64,000 nucleotides of DNA. Source: an uncultured Prochlorococcus sp. (GTDB taxonomy: Bacteria > Cyanobacteriota > Cyanobacteriia > PCC-6307 > Cyanobiaceae). Each line of letters opens with the position of its first letter. Positions within the stretch are counted from its first letter, which is position 1. The stretch spans positions 1-64,000 of the forward strand of contig CAJWWR010000002.1 of the NCBI GenBank assembly GCA_913048245.1. The letters are read 5' to 3'. Both the position numbers and the translations under genes were made by a program. Below the pieces are notes generated by a model, which saw only the letters and a list, made by a program, of their open reading frames with translations, did not search any database and was not told where the DNA came from. Positions 51,146 to 60,898 of the stretch are shown here, piece by piece.

Positions 51146-52363
51146 ATGAAAATTATAGATTACATAACTGAAGAGAAAATTAACTTATCGACAAATCTGT
51201 CAAAAATACAGAATTTTTGTGCATCAAAATTACGAGAAACTCCTCTACCAAAAAGTCAAAGTGAAACTTGGAGGATATCTAATAAACAAAAGTTATCATC
51301 ACTTCTTGAATATCAATATGATTTAAATTCTTATCAACCCAATATTCCCTCTTACCTAACTTCAAAAAAAGCAATTAAAATAAATGTTGGAAATGCAAAC
51401 CAATTTAATTTGAAGGAGAATGACTGGCAAATAAAAGAATTAAATACTAAAGAGATTAATTTTTTAATTGAAGAAAAAATAATTAATAATAATTCAGAAC
51501 CTACTTGGACTAATTTACTTAATCATAGTTTGGTATCTGAAGAAAACTTACTAGGTATAAAAATCAGTGGGGAAAACATCCCGCCCTTGCAAATTTTTTG
51601 TAATTCAAAAATTAATCATTTCAATGCAAAAACATTAATCTTATTGATCGATGAAAAAACTACAGTAGATCTTTTACAGGTAAATCTAGGCGATAAAAAC
51701 TCATCTTTATCTCTTACAACCTACGTTTGGTTAGAAAAAGAAGCGTCACTCAATCATGGTGTCATTTCTTTAGGCAATGGAACATCAAACCTCTTAAACT
51801 CTTTAGATGTTGTCCAAAAAATAGGGTCAAATTACAAACTCAGTACTATTCAAATGCAATATGATTTTGCAAGATTTGAAGTTAATATTAATCAATCTGA
51901 AGGTGGAGGTCATACAACAATTAGAGGGATGCAAGTTTCTAATGATAATGAACAAATAGGAACATATACAAAAGTTGTATTCAATGGTCCTAAAGGATAT
52001 CTAGATCAATTGAACAAATCATTAGCAAATGACAAATCACATTCCATATTTGACGGTTCGATTATAGTACCAAAAAATGCTCAAAAAACTGATGCGGCAC
52101 AATTAAGTAGAAACTTATTATTGTCAAATACTGCAAAAATAGATACTAAACCACAGCTAGAAATTATTGCTGACGATGTCAAATGTAAACACGGAGCAAC
52201 TATTACACAATTAAACGAAGACGAATTGTTTTATATGAGATCTAGAGGATTAACATTCGCAGAGGCAAGTAAATTACAATTAAAATCCTATTATAAAGAA
52301 ATTATTGATTCTATACCTGTACTAGAAGAAGGCTTAGAATTACTAAATCATCTAATAAATTAA
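51146..52363 (+). CDS. sufD: Fe-S cluster assembly protein SufD
   Basis: Position plus VFNGPKGYLDQLNKSLANDKSHSIFDGSIIVPKNAQKTDAAQLSRNLLLSNTAKIDTKPQLEIIADDVKCKHGATI. Confidence 0.95.
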   Translation: MKIIDYITEEKINLSTNLSKIQNFCASKLRETPLPKSQSETWRISNKQKLSSLLEYQYDLNSYQPNIPSYLTSKKAIKINVGNANQFNLKENDWQIKELNTKEINFLIEEKIINNNSEPTWTNLLNHSLVSEENLLGIKISGENIPPLQIFCNSKINHFNAKTLILLIDEKTTVDLLQVNLGDKNSSLSLTTYVWLEKEASLNHGVISLGNGTSNLLNSLDVVQKIGSNYKLSTIQMQYDFARFEVNINQSEGGGHTTIRGMQVSNDNEQIGTYTKVVFNGPKGYLDQLNKSLANDKSHSIFDGSIIVPKNAQKTDAAQLSRNLLLSNTAKIDTKPQLEIIADDVKCKHGATITQLNEDELFYMRSRGLTFAEASKLQLKSYYKEIIDSIPVLEEGLELLNHLIN

Positions 52364-52369
52364 AATGTA

Positions 52370-53620
52370 ATGGAAGTCAAACAAGAAATAATAAAATTTG
52401 ATAGAAAAGATTTTCCTATTTTAAATTCAGATTTTAAAAACAATAATCTCATCTATCTAGATCACGCAGCAACAACTCAAAAACCTAATCAAGTATTAAA
52501 AAAACTTGATGAATACTACAAAAATTTTAATGCTAATGTTCACAGAGGAGCTCACCAACTAAGTGCGCGAGCTACGGAAGAATTTGAGAATGCCAGGTCT
52601 TTAATTAGCTACTTTATAAACGCATCCTCTCATAAAGAAATTGTCTTCACAAGAAATGCTACAGAAGCAATAAATCTTGTATCCAGATCATGGGGTGAAA
52701 ATACACTCGAAGAAGGAGATGAAATTCTTATTTCTATTATGGAGCATCATAGCAATATAGTTCCATGGCAGATGGTTGCTACCAAAAAAAAGTGTAAAAT
52801 AAAATTTATTACTATTAGTGATGATGGCAAATTAGATCTTGATGACTTTAAGTCTAAATTAAATAAAAAAACTAAACTAGTAAGCATTGTCCACATAAGT
52901 AATACTTTGGGTTGTTGTAACCCTATTCAAGAGATTTCCAAACTAGCCAAACAGAATGGTTCATTAGTTCTCTTAGATGCCTGCCAAAGCCTGGCTCATA
53001 CAGAAGTTAATGTTCAAGACCTGGGGATTGACTTCTTGGCTGGATCAGGACACAAGTTATGTGGACCTACAGGCATAGGTTTCTTATGGGCCAAAGAAGA
53101 AATTCTCGATAACATACCTCCTTTTTTTGGGGGAGGTGAAATGATAGAAAATGTTTTTGAAGAAAATAGTACTTGGGCAGAACTTCCTCATAAGTTCGAA
53201 GCAGGCACACCTGCTATTGCTGAAGCGATTGCATTAGCTGAAGCGATAAAATACATAACGAATATAGGAATTAGAAAAATCGAAAATTATGAAAAAGAAA
53301 TAACAAAAAATTTATTTCTTCAGTTATCAGAAATAGACGAAATACATATTATTGGTCCTAATCCAAAGAACGATCCCCAAAGAGCATCTTTGGCCGCTTT
53401 TTACCTAGATAACTTACACTCTAACGACATTGCTGAAATACTTGATTCAAAAAGAATTTGCATCAGGAGCGGTCATCATTGTTGTCAACCTCTACATAGG
53501 CACCTAGGTATCAAAAGTACTGCAAGAGTTAGCATGAATTTCACCACCACTGAGGAAGAAATAAAAATCTTCATCAAAGCACTTAAAGAAACAATTCATT
53601 TTCTCAATAAATTCTCCTAA
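52370..53620 (+). CDS. sufS: SufS-type cysteine desulfurase
   Basis: IYLDHAATTQKPNQVL; LVLLDACQSLAHTEVNVQDLGIDFLAGSGHKLCGPTGIGFLW; CIRSGHHCCQPLHRHLG. Confidence 0.95.
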   Translation: MEVKQEIIKFDRKDFPILNSDFKNNNLIYLDHAATTQKPNQVLKKLDEYYKNFNANVHRGAHQLSARATEEFENARSLISYFINASSHKEIVFTRNATEAINLVSRSWGENTLEEGDEILISIMEHHSNIVPWQMVATKKKCKIKFITISDDGKLDLDDFKSKLNKKTKLVSIVHISNTLGCCNPIQEISKLAKQNGSLVLLDACQSLAHTEVNVQDLGIDFLAGSGHKLCGPTGIGFLWAKEEILDNIPPFFGGGEMIENVFEENSTWAELPHKFEAGTPAIAEAIALAEAIKYITNIGIRKIENYEKEITKNLFLQLSEIDEIHIIGPNPKNDPQRASLAAFYLDNLHSNDIAEILDSKRICIRSGHHCCQPLHRHLGIKSTARVSMNFTTTEEEIKIFIKALKETIHFLNKFS

Positions 53621-55548
53621 ACTCCAAATATCTTCTTAATAAATGAATTAGTTACATCTAAGACATTAATTTTAGTTTTTATAGATTTAAATCCATGGCC
53701 TTCATCGTCAAAAATTTTGATTTCTGAATAGACTCCAATATCTAATAATTTGTTATGCATCTTTAGACTCTGATGGTAGGAAATCACAGAGTCTTTCTTA
53801 CCATGAAAAATTAAAATTGGCTTTTTTATTTTTTCAATATTATTTATAGGAGATCTGAGGGAAAATTTCTCCAAATTCTGTTGATATTTGCCAATTAAGG
53901 AATTCAGATAATACCTTTCAAATCTATGGGTATTAGCGTGCATTTCATTCAAATCTAAAACGGGATATTTACAAATAGCCGCTTTGAAAATATCGCCATT
54001 ACATAGGGAATTTATTGCTGTAAAACCTCCTGCACTATTTCCACAAATTACTAATTTTGAAGGATCAACCAAATGACGATTGATCAAATCTTTTGCGAGA
54101 TTAATGCAATCCTGCGAGTCACATACGCCCCAAGCTCCATCAAGACGCTGTCTATAATTCGTACCAAAGCCACTCGAACCGCCATAATTAACTTCTGCGA
54201 CAACCCATCCTCTCGAAGTCCAAAATTGAACTTCTTTATTTAAAAATCCATTAAAGCGACTAGTTGGGCCACTATGAGCTTTTAACAATAAAGGAGGCTT
54301 CTCAAAAAAATTAATTCTTGGCATATAAATCCAAGAATGAGTTTTTCTGTTTTTATATCCTTTAAACCAGAATGATTGCGGTTGAGAAATGAAATTATCG
54401 GCAATTTCATAGTTAACATAATTTTTTATTTCTTCTTTATTTTCTTTTCCTGTATCTAATTCAACTAATACTTCCTCTTGTACAAAATTAGCGCCTGTAA
54501 AGATCAACTTATCATCTTCTGCACTTAAAGATTCTAAATATGTATAAGGTACTTTGATATGTCTAAAAAAAGTCAAATGTTTATATTGTTCTAGTTTCCA
54601 TATGTTTGAATTTAAAGTTAGACAGAAAAAGTTTTCTTTTGTACCTGAAAACAAAGAAATACCAGAGATCCATTGAGGTACTCCATAATCATATTGATCC
54701 TTAATAAATCGTTTTTTCAAATGAATTTCCAGAAAACCGTTTATTTCTAGGAATAACAAATTCCAATATCCTGTACTATCTTCTGAGCAAACTAAATTAT
54801 TCTCGTCTAACCAATAAGGCTGAAAGAAAGATATATTTTTTTTAGAATTTAAAAGATTTTTTTCAAATTTTTTTTGCTCTTCAATTTGACCAATTTTATT
54901 AAAACTAATTAAAACAAGCTCATTATTTTCCCAGGGCATATCAGAACTATTCCACTCAATAAAAGAAATAACACTATTTCCTGCATAAGTTGACAAATTA
55001 CCAGCAAAATTTTCAAATTTTTTTAAAATTGAAATCTTCTGGTTAGTTTCAGTTATATCAACCGAAAATAAATAATCCGTTTCATTATTTTCCAATATGC
55101 CAACTAAATATCTTTTAGAAATTAAAGCAAAAGAATTATCCACATTACCGTCAATTACATTGGTCAATTTTGTAGGGGAATTTATTTTTTCCAAATATTT
55201 AGCCTCTTCATAACAAGGGGATTTAAACTCTTTAAGCATCTGCATCCATAGAGATTTTGTCACTTGATCAAACCAGATCAACAAAATTTTTCCATCACTC
55301 TCAATGCATTGAAAAGAATTTCCTCCATATCCATGGAAAAAACTGTTAAAAGAGAAACCACTTCCAATTAAATTTTGTGGGGGCAAACTATGTGCATTAA
55401 AAGGTCGCACAAATATAGAATTACCATAGAAATCTCTACTTTTAACCTTTTCCAACCAAAATACAAAACCCTTCAATAGAATAGATTCTTTTTTTAAATT
55501 CTTATTACGGTAAACTTCGCTTACTTCAATATTGGAATTCTTATTCAT
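53617..55548 (-). CDS. S9 family (prolyl oligopeptidase-like) peptidase
   Basis: PPLLLKAHSGPTSRF; VAEVNYGGSSGFGTNYRQRLDGAWGVCDSQDCI; LVICGNSAGGFTAINSL; ILIFHGKKDSVISYHQS. Confidence 0.9.
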   Translation of the reverse strand: MNKNSNIEVSEVYRNKNLKKESILLKGFVFWLEKVKSRDFYGNSIFVRPFNAHSLPPQNLIGSGFSFNSFFHGYGGNSFQCIESDGKILLIWFDQVTKSLWMQMLKEFKSPCYEEAKYLEKINSPTKLTNVIDGNVDNSFALISKRYLVGILENNETDYLFSVDITETNQKISILKKFENFAGNLSTYAGNSVISFIEWNSSDMPWENNELVLISFNKIGQIEEQKKFEKNLLNSKKNISFFQPYWLDENNLVCSEDSTGYWNLLFLEINGFLEIHLKKRFIKDQYDYGVPQWISGISLFSGTKENFFCLTLNSNIWKLEQYKHLTFFRHIKVPYTYLESLSAEDDKLIFTGANFVQEEVLVELDTGKENKEEIKNYVNYEIADNFISQPQSFWFKGYKNRKTHSWIYMPRINFFEKPPLLLKAHSGPTSRFNGFLNKEVQFWTSRGWVVAEVNYGGSSGFGTNYRQRLDGAWGVCDSQDCINLAKDLINRHLVDPSKLVICGNSAGGFTAINSLCNGDIFKAAICKYPVLDLNEMHANTHRFERYYLNSLIGKYQQNLEKFSLRSPINNIEKIKKPILIFHGKKDSVISYHQSLKMHNKLLDIGVYSEIKIFDDEGHGFKSIKTKINVLDVTNSFIKKIFGV

Positions 55549-55625
55549 AACTAATATCTATAGAAAATTAGAAAAGTGCTAGAATTTGATAAAATTGTTT
55601 TCATAAAAACATTTTCAATATAAAC

Positions 55626-56228
55626 GTGGCTAACCATTTTTCACAACTAGCAAAAAAGTCACGTGGTGTTATTCCAGACTTAAAGGTGGATAAAAACTCG
55701 AAAAATAGTAATCTAGAAATATTTAAGTTAGGAGATGAAGTACTAAGAAAAAATTCACAAAGAATCAGCAAAGTCGATAATTCTATAAGAAATCTTGCTA
55801 AAGATATGTTGCAAAGTATGTATGCCGCAAAAGGTATTGGACTAGCAGCGCCGCAAATTGGAATACATAAAGAACTCTTAGTAATAGATATAAATTTTGA
55901 AGATTCAGCCGCAGAACCTTTAATCCTAATCAATCCAGAAATAACAGCTTATGGATCTACTTTAAATTCATATGAAGAGGGATGTTTAAGTATTCCAGGC
56001 GTTTATCTTAATGTAATACGTCCCTCAACAATCAAATTAAAATTCAGAGACGAAATGGGTAGGCCAAGAAAAATGAAAGCCGACGGACTTCTTGCACGAT
56101 GCATTCAACATGAGATGGATCATCTTAATGGAGTATTATTTGTGGATAGGGTATCTTCAGTAGAAGATTTAAAAACAGAACTTGCAAAAGAGGGATTCAA
56201 TCAAAAGGATGTAAATCCAATCAATTAA
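55626..56228 (+). CDS. def: peptide deformylase
   Basis: GIGLAAPQIGIHKELLVID; EEGCLSIPGVY; CIQHEMDHLNGVLFVDR. Confidence 0.95.
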   Translation: MANHFSQLAKKSRGVIPDLKVDKNSKNSNLEIFKLGDEVLRKNSQRISKVDNSIRNLAKDMLQSMYAAKGIGLAAPQIGIHKELLVIDINFEDSAAEPLILINPEITAYGSTLNSYEEGCLSIPGVYLNVIRPSTIKLKFRDEMGRPRKMKADGLLARCIQHEMDHLNGVLFVDRVSSVEDLKTELAKEGFNQKDVNPIN

Positions 56229-56243
56229 AAAATACTATTCAAA

Positions 56244-56582
56244 ATGAGTTCAACTATTTTCAGTAAAATAATCAGTGGTGAAATACCATGTGAGAAACTA
56301 TATGAAGATGATTTATGTCTGGCTTTTAACGATATAGCTCCACAAGCTCCTGTACATTATTTAGTAATTCCCAAAAAACCCATAATTAACCTTTTAGATA
56401 TATCTCCTACAGACAAAGATTTACTAAGTCATCTAATCTTAGTTGGCAAAAAAATTGCTGTTAAAAAAAATCTTAGCTATTGGCGCACTGTGATAAATAC
56501 TGGAGAAGAATCTGGGCAAACTGTGTTCCATTTACATATTCATTTCTTATCAGGAAGAGCAATGAAATGGCCACCTGGCTAA
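56244..56582 (+). CDS. HIT-family protein
   Basis: FSKIISGEIPCEKLYEDDLCLAFNDIAPQAPVHYLVIPKKPI; GQTVFHLHIHFLSGRAMKWPPG. Confidence 0.9.
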   Translation: MSSTIFSKIISGEIPCEKLYEDDLCLAFNDIAPQAPVHYLVIPKKPIINLLDISPTDKDLLSHLILVGKKIAVKKNLSYWRTVINTGEESGQTVFHLHIHFLSGRAMKWPPG

Positions 56583-56634
56583 TCTCTCGATTATCAAAAT
56601 AATAAGCTATAAATGTAGTGAAACAATTAATTAA

Positions 56635-56913
56635 ATGGAAACACCTAAATCGATCAGTCTTAAAAAGAATACATTCTTAAACACAATATTAAATAATTGG
56701 GATAATTTAGATAACAAAACAAAATCAATTTTAGAAAAAATCTGGAAGGTAATAACTTTTAAATGGCAATTACAAATTTTACTCAATACTCCATTTTTAA
56801 TTTATTGGCTTTTAGATAAACAGGTTGATTCTATCCATCAATTTAATCTCGAAATAATATCAAAACTAAATATTCCTGAATGGTTAACCTCTATGATTGG
56901 TTTCAGTAATTAA
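56635..56913 (+). CDS. hypothetical protein
   Basis: 92-aa ORF with hydrophobic segment LQILLNTPFLIYWLLDKQVDSIHQFNLEIISKL. Confidence 0.6.
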   Translation: METPKSISLKKNTFLNTILNNWDNLDNKTKSILEKIWKVITFKWQLQILLNTPFLIYWLLDKQVDSIHQFNLEIISKLNIPEWLTSMIGFSN

Positions 56914-57005
56914 AATCACAAGTAAACACAATATTTCCTTTTGAACTTATTTTGTATAGAATTCATAAAATACAATTGATTACTATTTGCAATTTTTAAT
57001 TAATA

Positions 57006-59000
57006 TTGATCATGCCCCAAGCAATACCAGTAAGAAAAAATGGAATCTTAGAGCAATTGAACAAGTTGAGGAAATTAACACAGCCTTATTTCCTCCCTTA
57101 TACATCTAATAATGGATGGCTTTTTTTATTACTATTAGGATCATTATTTTTTTGTGTAGCAGGAATAGTATTATGTCTTCTCAGCTTGTTAATGAACTTA
57201 TCAGGAGCATGGCTACCTGAAACTACAGAACAATATTTAGGAGGGATAAAAAGATACTTATTTGTTATATGGAATGGTAAATGGGGTATTGTAATTATGT
57301 CTTTATTTATATTTGGAACAACTAACTTTATAACTTTTAGAAATCAATTAAGACATAAAAGATGGGTCCCTTGGCTCTTCCTTGGAGTGATAATAGTAAT
57401 GCTGCTTTCGGTGAATGGAATTAATGCAGGCATTTCTTTTTTGGTTCGAGATATTACAGATGCTTTAATAAACACTGATAGAAATGAAACCTATAGAAAT
57501 TTATTAATTCTTGGAGCTTGTTTCATCGTAGCGCTACCTATAAGAAGCTTGCAATTTTATCTTTCCGCAAAACTTCAATTAATGTGGCGAGAATGGTTGT
57601 CTAATAACCTAATACAGAATTACCTAAGTGATAGAACTTATTATATTTTGAACCCTAATGACGAATCAGAAACAGATGTTGATAATCCAGATCAAAGAAT
57701 TACTGAAGATGCAAGAGACTTTACATCTCAAACACTTGATTTATCATTGAATATTTTTGATTCTATTCTGACTTTTTCTATCAATATCGGAATTCTAATT
57801 TCTATTAGTAGAAGTTTAACTTTGGCATTAATTATTTATGCCAGCATAATATCAACGCTTCTAATACTAGCTAGCAAAAAACTTTTCAAATTAAACTTTG
57901 CTCAGTTAAAATATGAAGCTAACTTTAGATATGGTCTCGTTCATATCAGAAATAATGCAGAATCAATAGCTTTTTATTCAGGAGAAAAACAAGAATCTCA
58001 AGAAGTAAATAATAGATTAGATAGTGTAGTAAAAAATTTTAATTTGTTAATTACCTGGGAAGCTTTGCTAAGAGTTTTGCAAAGATCAGGAATATATGGA
58101 AGCGTATTTATACCTTTTATTATATTAGCTGGGCCAATACTTTCTGGGGATATGAGTTATGGTAGTTTTTCTCAGGCTAATTTAAATTACAATCTACTAG
58201 AAGGTTCTTTATTTTTTATAATTTATAAAATTGAGGCACTTGCAAGATTTTCAGCATCAATTGGAAGACTAGAAGGTTTCCAAAGTAGCATTAATGAAGT
58301 AAAAACCTCTAAATTTAATCAATTCAGAAATAATGTAAAATCCAAAGACTCAATTCTTCTGAAAAACATTAACGTAAAAACACCAGATAACAGTAAATTA
58401 TTAGTTGAAAATCTCAATTTAAGCGTAGACAATGGAGAAAGCGTATTAGTTGTTGGTCCTTCAGGATGCGGCAAAACATCCTTACTCAGAGTTATTAGTG
58501 GTTTGTGGAATTCTGATAGTGGTGAAGTATTTTCACCCTATCGAGGCGAATTATTATTTATTCCTCAAAAACCCTATATGAATTTAGGTTCTCTAAAAGA
58601 ACAATTATGCTATCCATTAGATACAAATAGATTTAGTGATGAACATCTTCAGGCAGTGCTCAGTAAGGTAGAGTTAAAAAATTTAGTGGAAAGATATCCA
58701 GATTTGGATGTCAAACAAGATTGGCAAAGGATTTTATCTCAAGGCGAACAACAAAGACTAGCTTTCGCAAGACTTCTATTAAATTCTCCAAAATTTGTAA
58801 TTCTTGATGAAGCTACAAGTGCTTTAGATATAAAGACAGAGCATTATCTATATAATTTACTAAAGGAGAGAGAAATTGCTCTTGTAAGTGTTGGACATAG
58901 ACCAACCCTAAAAGAATTTCATGATTCTGTTCTGGAATTAAAAGGAGAAGGAAAATGGTCATTAATACCTTCAGACAAATTCACTTTTACTTCTTACTAA
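57006..59000 (+). CDS. ABC transporter permease/ATPase fusion (SbmA/BacA/YddA-like)
   Basis: ABC_membrane_2-like N-terminus (LRDITDALI-type, KLQLMWREWLSNNLIQNYLSDRTYYIL), Walker A VVGPSGCGKTSLLRVISGLW, LSQGEQQRLAFARLLLNSPKFVILDEATSALD. Confidence 0.85.
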   Translation: MIMPQAIPVRKNGILEQLNKLRKLTQPYFLPYTSNNGWLFLLLLGSLFFCVAGIVLCLLSLLMNLSGAWLPETTEQYLGGIKRYLFVIWNGKWGIVIMSLFIFGTTNFITFRNQLRHKRWVPWLFLGVIIVMLLSVNGINAGISFLVRDITDALINTDRNETYRNLLILGACFIVALPIRSLQFYLSAKLQLMWREWLSNNLIQNYLSDRTYYILNPNDESETDVDNPDQRITEDARDFTSQTLDLSLNIFDSILTFSINIGILISISRSLTLALIIYASIISTLLILASKKLFKLNFAQLKYEANFRYGLVHIRNNAESIAFYSGEKQESQEVNNRLDSVVKNFNLLITWEALLRVLQRSGIYGSVFIPFIILAGPILSGDMSYGSFSQANLNYNLLEGSLFFIIYKIEALARFSASIGRLEGFQSSINEVKTSKFNQFRNNVKSKDSILLKNINVKTPDNSKLLVENLNLSVDNGESVLVVGPSGCGKTSLLRVISGLWNSDSGEVFSPYRGELLFIPQKPYMNLGSLKEQLCYPLDTNRFSDEHLQAVLSKVELKNLVERYPDLDVKQDWQRILSQGEQQRLAFARLLLNSPKFVILDEATSALDIKTEHYLYNLLKEREIALVSVGHRPTLKEFHDSVLELKGEGKWSLIPSDKFTFTSY

Positions 59001-59014
59001 GACTAAATTAAACA

Positions 59015-59290
59015 ATGAATAAAAAAGACATAAGTGCATCAGATAATCAAGTTTCATCTGAAGAAATTAATCCCGAAGAGATAATTTCTTTAGAAAACTC
59101 ACAAAATTCATCTCCTGAAGATAAATCTACAGATACTGATTCTTCACAAAACGATGAATACTCTTTTGGGTGGAATGATTATGCTGAAAAAACTAATGGA
59201 AGGTATGCAATGATTGGTTTCTTTGCAATACTAATTATTGAACTAGTAAGCAATAAATCTTTCTTAAGTTGGTGTGGAATATTGAATTAA
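59015..59290 (+). CDS. high-light-inducible protein with acidic disordered N-terminus
   Basis: FGWNDYAEKTNGRYAMIGFFAILIIELVSNKSFLSW, HLIP motif; N-terminal ~50 aa rich in S/E/D/N. Confidence 0.9.
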   Translation: MNKKDISASDNQVSSEEINPEEIISLENSQNSSPEDKSTDTDSSQNDEYSFGWNDYAEKTNGRYAMIGFFAILIIELVSNKSFLSWCGILN

Positions 59291-60261
59291 TCATCAAATC
59301 TAGAGCTATTATCCCTAGGTTTTGGTCGTTTAGAACCAACGCTATATCTTCCACTGCTATTGTCTGAATTTCTTTTTGTGGTATTCATGGATCTACGAGT
59401 CGTTCTAGTTCTCTTTAGATCATCACTTTTCTGTACAAAAGAAGCATCCTCTACTTTATTTTTAGCAGTTTGAGTTCTAACAGTTGTCCTACTCTTGGGA
59501 GCTTCGCTATTTTTAATAGAAGGTTCATTAACCAATGTATCTTCATTCTTTCTTGATGTTTTTTGGTTTGGCAGTGGTCTAGAACCCCTTTTACTTGAGT
59601 TCCTGGCAGTTCTTCTTTCTCCAAAACTACTTCTGGAAGGACCATCTTCTCTATTGAGTTGAGAACGTCCAATTCTGGATGAATCACCCCTACCAAATTC
59701 CCTAGATTCTCTAGCTGATCCCCTTCTTCTGCTTACCGCGGACTCAGGAATTGCTCTAGAAAATCTTGTAGATGAGAAATCATCCTCTTCATAATCATCT
59801 TCAGGGTTCATATCTCTCGACTTAAATCTTCTTGATACACTCTCAGGCCTGTCAAATTGATCATAATCATCATTCCATCTACTTCTTCCAGCATCTCTTG
59901 GAATATTCGGCATTTGATCATCATCAAAATATGAAGACCTTCTAGCTTGATTTGTAGCAACACCTCTTAATCTGACACTTTCATATCCGAAGAAAATTGA
60001 TCCACCTGCTAGAAGAAAAATTCCAAATTGAAGTATAGGATCTAAACGCCAACCCTGAAAAAAGAATATCCCCCCACATAAAAGTCCAATTGCAGCAAAA
60101 AATATATCATAATCCCTGGCCAATTCTGGTTTGAAGGACCTTACAAAGTAAAGACCTCCGCCACAAATAAAAAGGACTATTCCAACGATACTGCCAAAAT
60201 TTAAGCTTGCATTTACCACGATTTTACATAAATGGAAGAAAAAGAGATAGAGATGAAGCAA
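59287..60261 (-). CDS. Ycf66 family protein with long Arg/Ser-rich C-terminal tail
   Basis: NFGSIVGIVLFICGGGLYFVRSFKPELARDYDIFFAAIGLLCGGIFFFQGWRLDPILQFGIFLLAG = Ycf66 membrane domain; rest low-complexity R/S/N/D. Start may be downstream (GTG before NASLNFG). Confidence 0.85.
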   Translation of the reverse strand: MLHLYLFFFHLCKIVVNASLNFGSIVGIVLFICGGGLYFVRSFKPELARDYDIFFAAIGLLCGGIFFFQGWRLDPILQFGIFLLAGGSIFFGYESVRLRGVATNQARRSSYFDDDQMPNIPRDAGRSRWNDDYDQFDRPESVSRRFKSRDMNPEDDYEEDDFSSTRFSRAIPESAVSRRRGSARESREFGRGDSSRIGRSQLNREDGPSRSSFGERRTARNSSKRGSRPLPNQKTSRKNEDTLVNEPSIKNSEAPKSRTTVRTQTAKNKVEDASFVQKSDDLKRTRTTRRSMNTTKRNSDNSSGRYSVGSKRPKPRDNSSRFDD

Positions 60262-60330
60262 TCTCTTTCTTTAGTTTACATAAAACTTCCGTAAAAACTA
60301 GCGTCTGACTGAAGCTCTTTAACTCTTAAG

Positions 60331-60498
60331 TTAATTCCTAATAGAATCTTTCTGACTTACAAATATAAGAAAAGCTGATGCTGGCACAACTATCAATAGA
60401 GCTGCCGCAATGAAACTTCCAATCATTCCAACCGCAGAATTGCTAGCCACCTCTGGAGATACATTTGCAGATAGAAGTAAATTAGATAACTGAAGCAC
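60331..60498 (-). CDS. psbX: photosystem II protein PsbX
   Basis: ORF absent from supplied track, GTG start: (M)[54 protein letters not shown]; matches Prochlorococcus PsbX. Confidence 0.85.
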   Translation of the reverse strand: MLQLSNLLLSANVSPEVASNSAVGMIGSFIAAALLIVVPASAFLIFVSQKDSIRN

Positions 60499-60579
60499 TG
60501 TTTTTGTAGTAAATTCTCAATTTATAATAAGAATTAAATCCATACTTATGGGATATTTATTAAGATGAATTAAAGAATT

Positions 60580-60894
60580 GTGATTTCATTGCTTGTAGAT
60601 TACTTACCAACTTTCGGATTTATATTAGGATTACTATTGTCATATTTGACATTAACATTTCTAATCAGACTCATACTAAGCTGGTATCCAAAAATTGATA
60701 TCAATAAAAGGGTATGGTTACCAGTTACTTTACCTACTAGTAGTATCTTACATATAACAAGAAAAGTTATACCTCCAATCGGTGGAGTGGACGTTTCACC
60801 AGTAATTTGGATAGGAATCGTAAGTTTCTTAAGAGAAATCCTGGTTGGTCAACAAGGATTAATTAATATAGCAATTCAACAAAATTTAAACTAA
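60580..60894 (+). CDS. YggT family (Ycf19-like) membrane protein
   Basis: GTG start; LTLTFLIRLILSWYPKIDINKRVWLPVTLPTSSILHITRKVIPPIGGVDVSPVIWIGIVSFLREILVGQQGLI. Confidence 0.85.
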   Translation: MISLLVDYLPTFGFILGLLLSYLTLTFLIRLILSWYPKIDINKRVWLPVTLPTSSILHITRKVIPPIGGVDVSPVIWIGIVSFLREILVGQQGLINIAIQQNLN

Positions 60895-60898
60895 TTGC

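Noticed and set aside
59451-59696. 81-aa ORF in an alternate frame of the Ycf66 tail
   Set aside because: Same strand, different frame within a low-complexity region; explained by composition.
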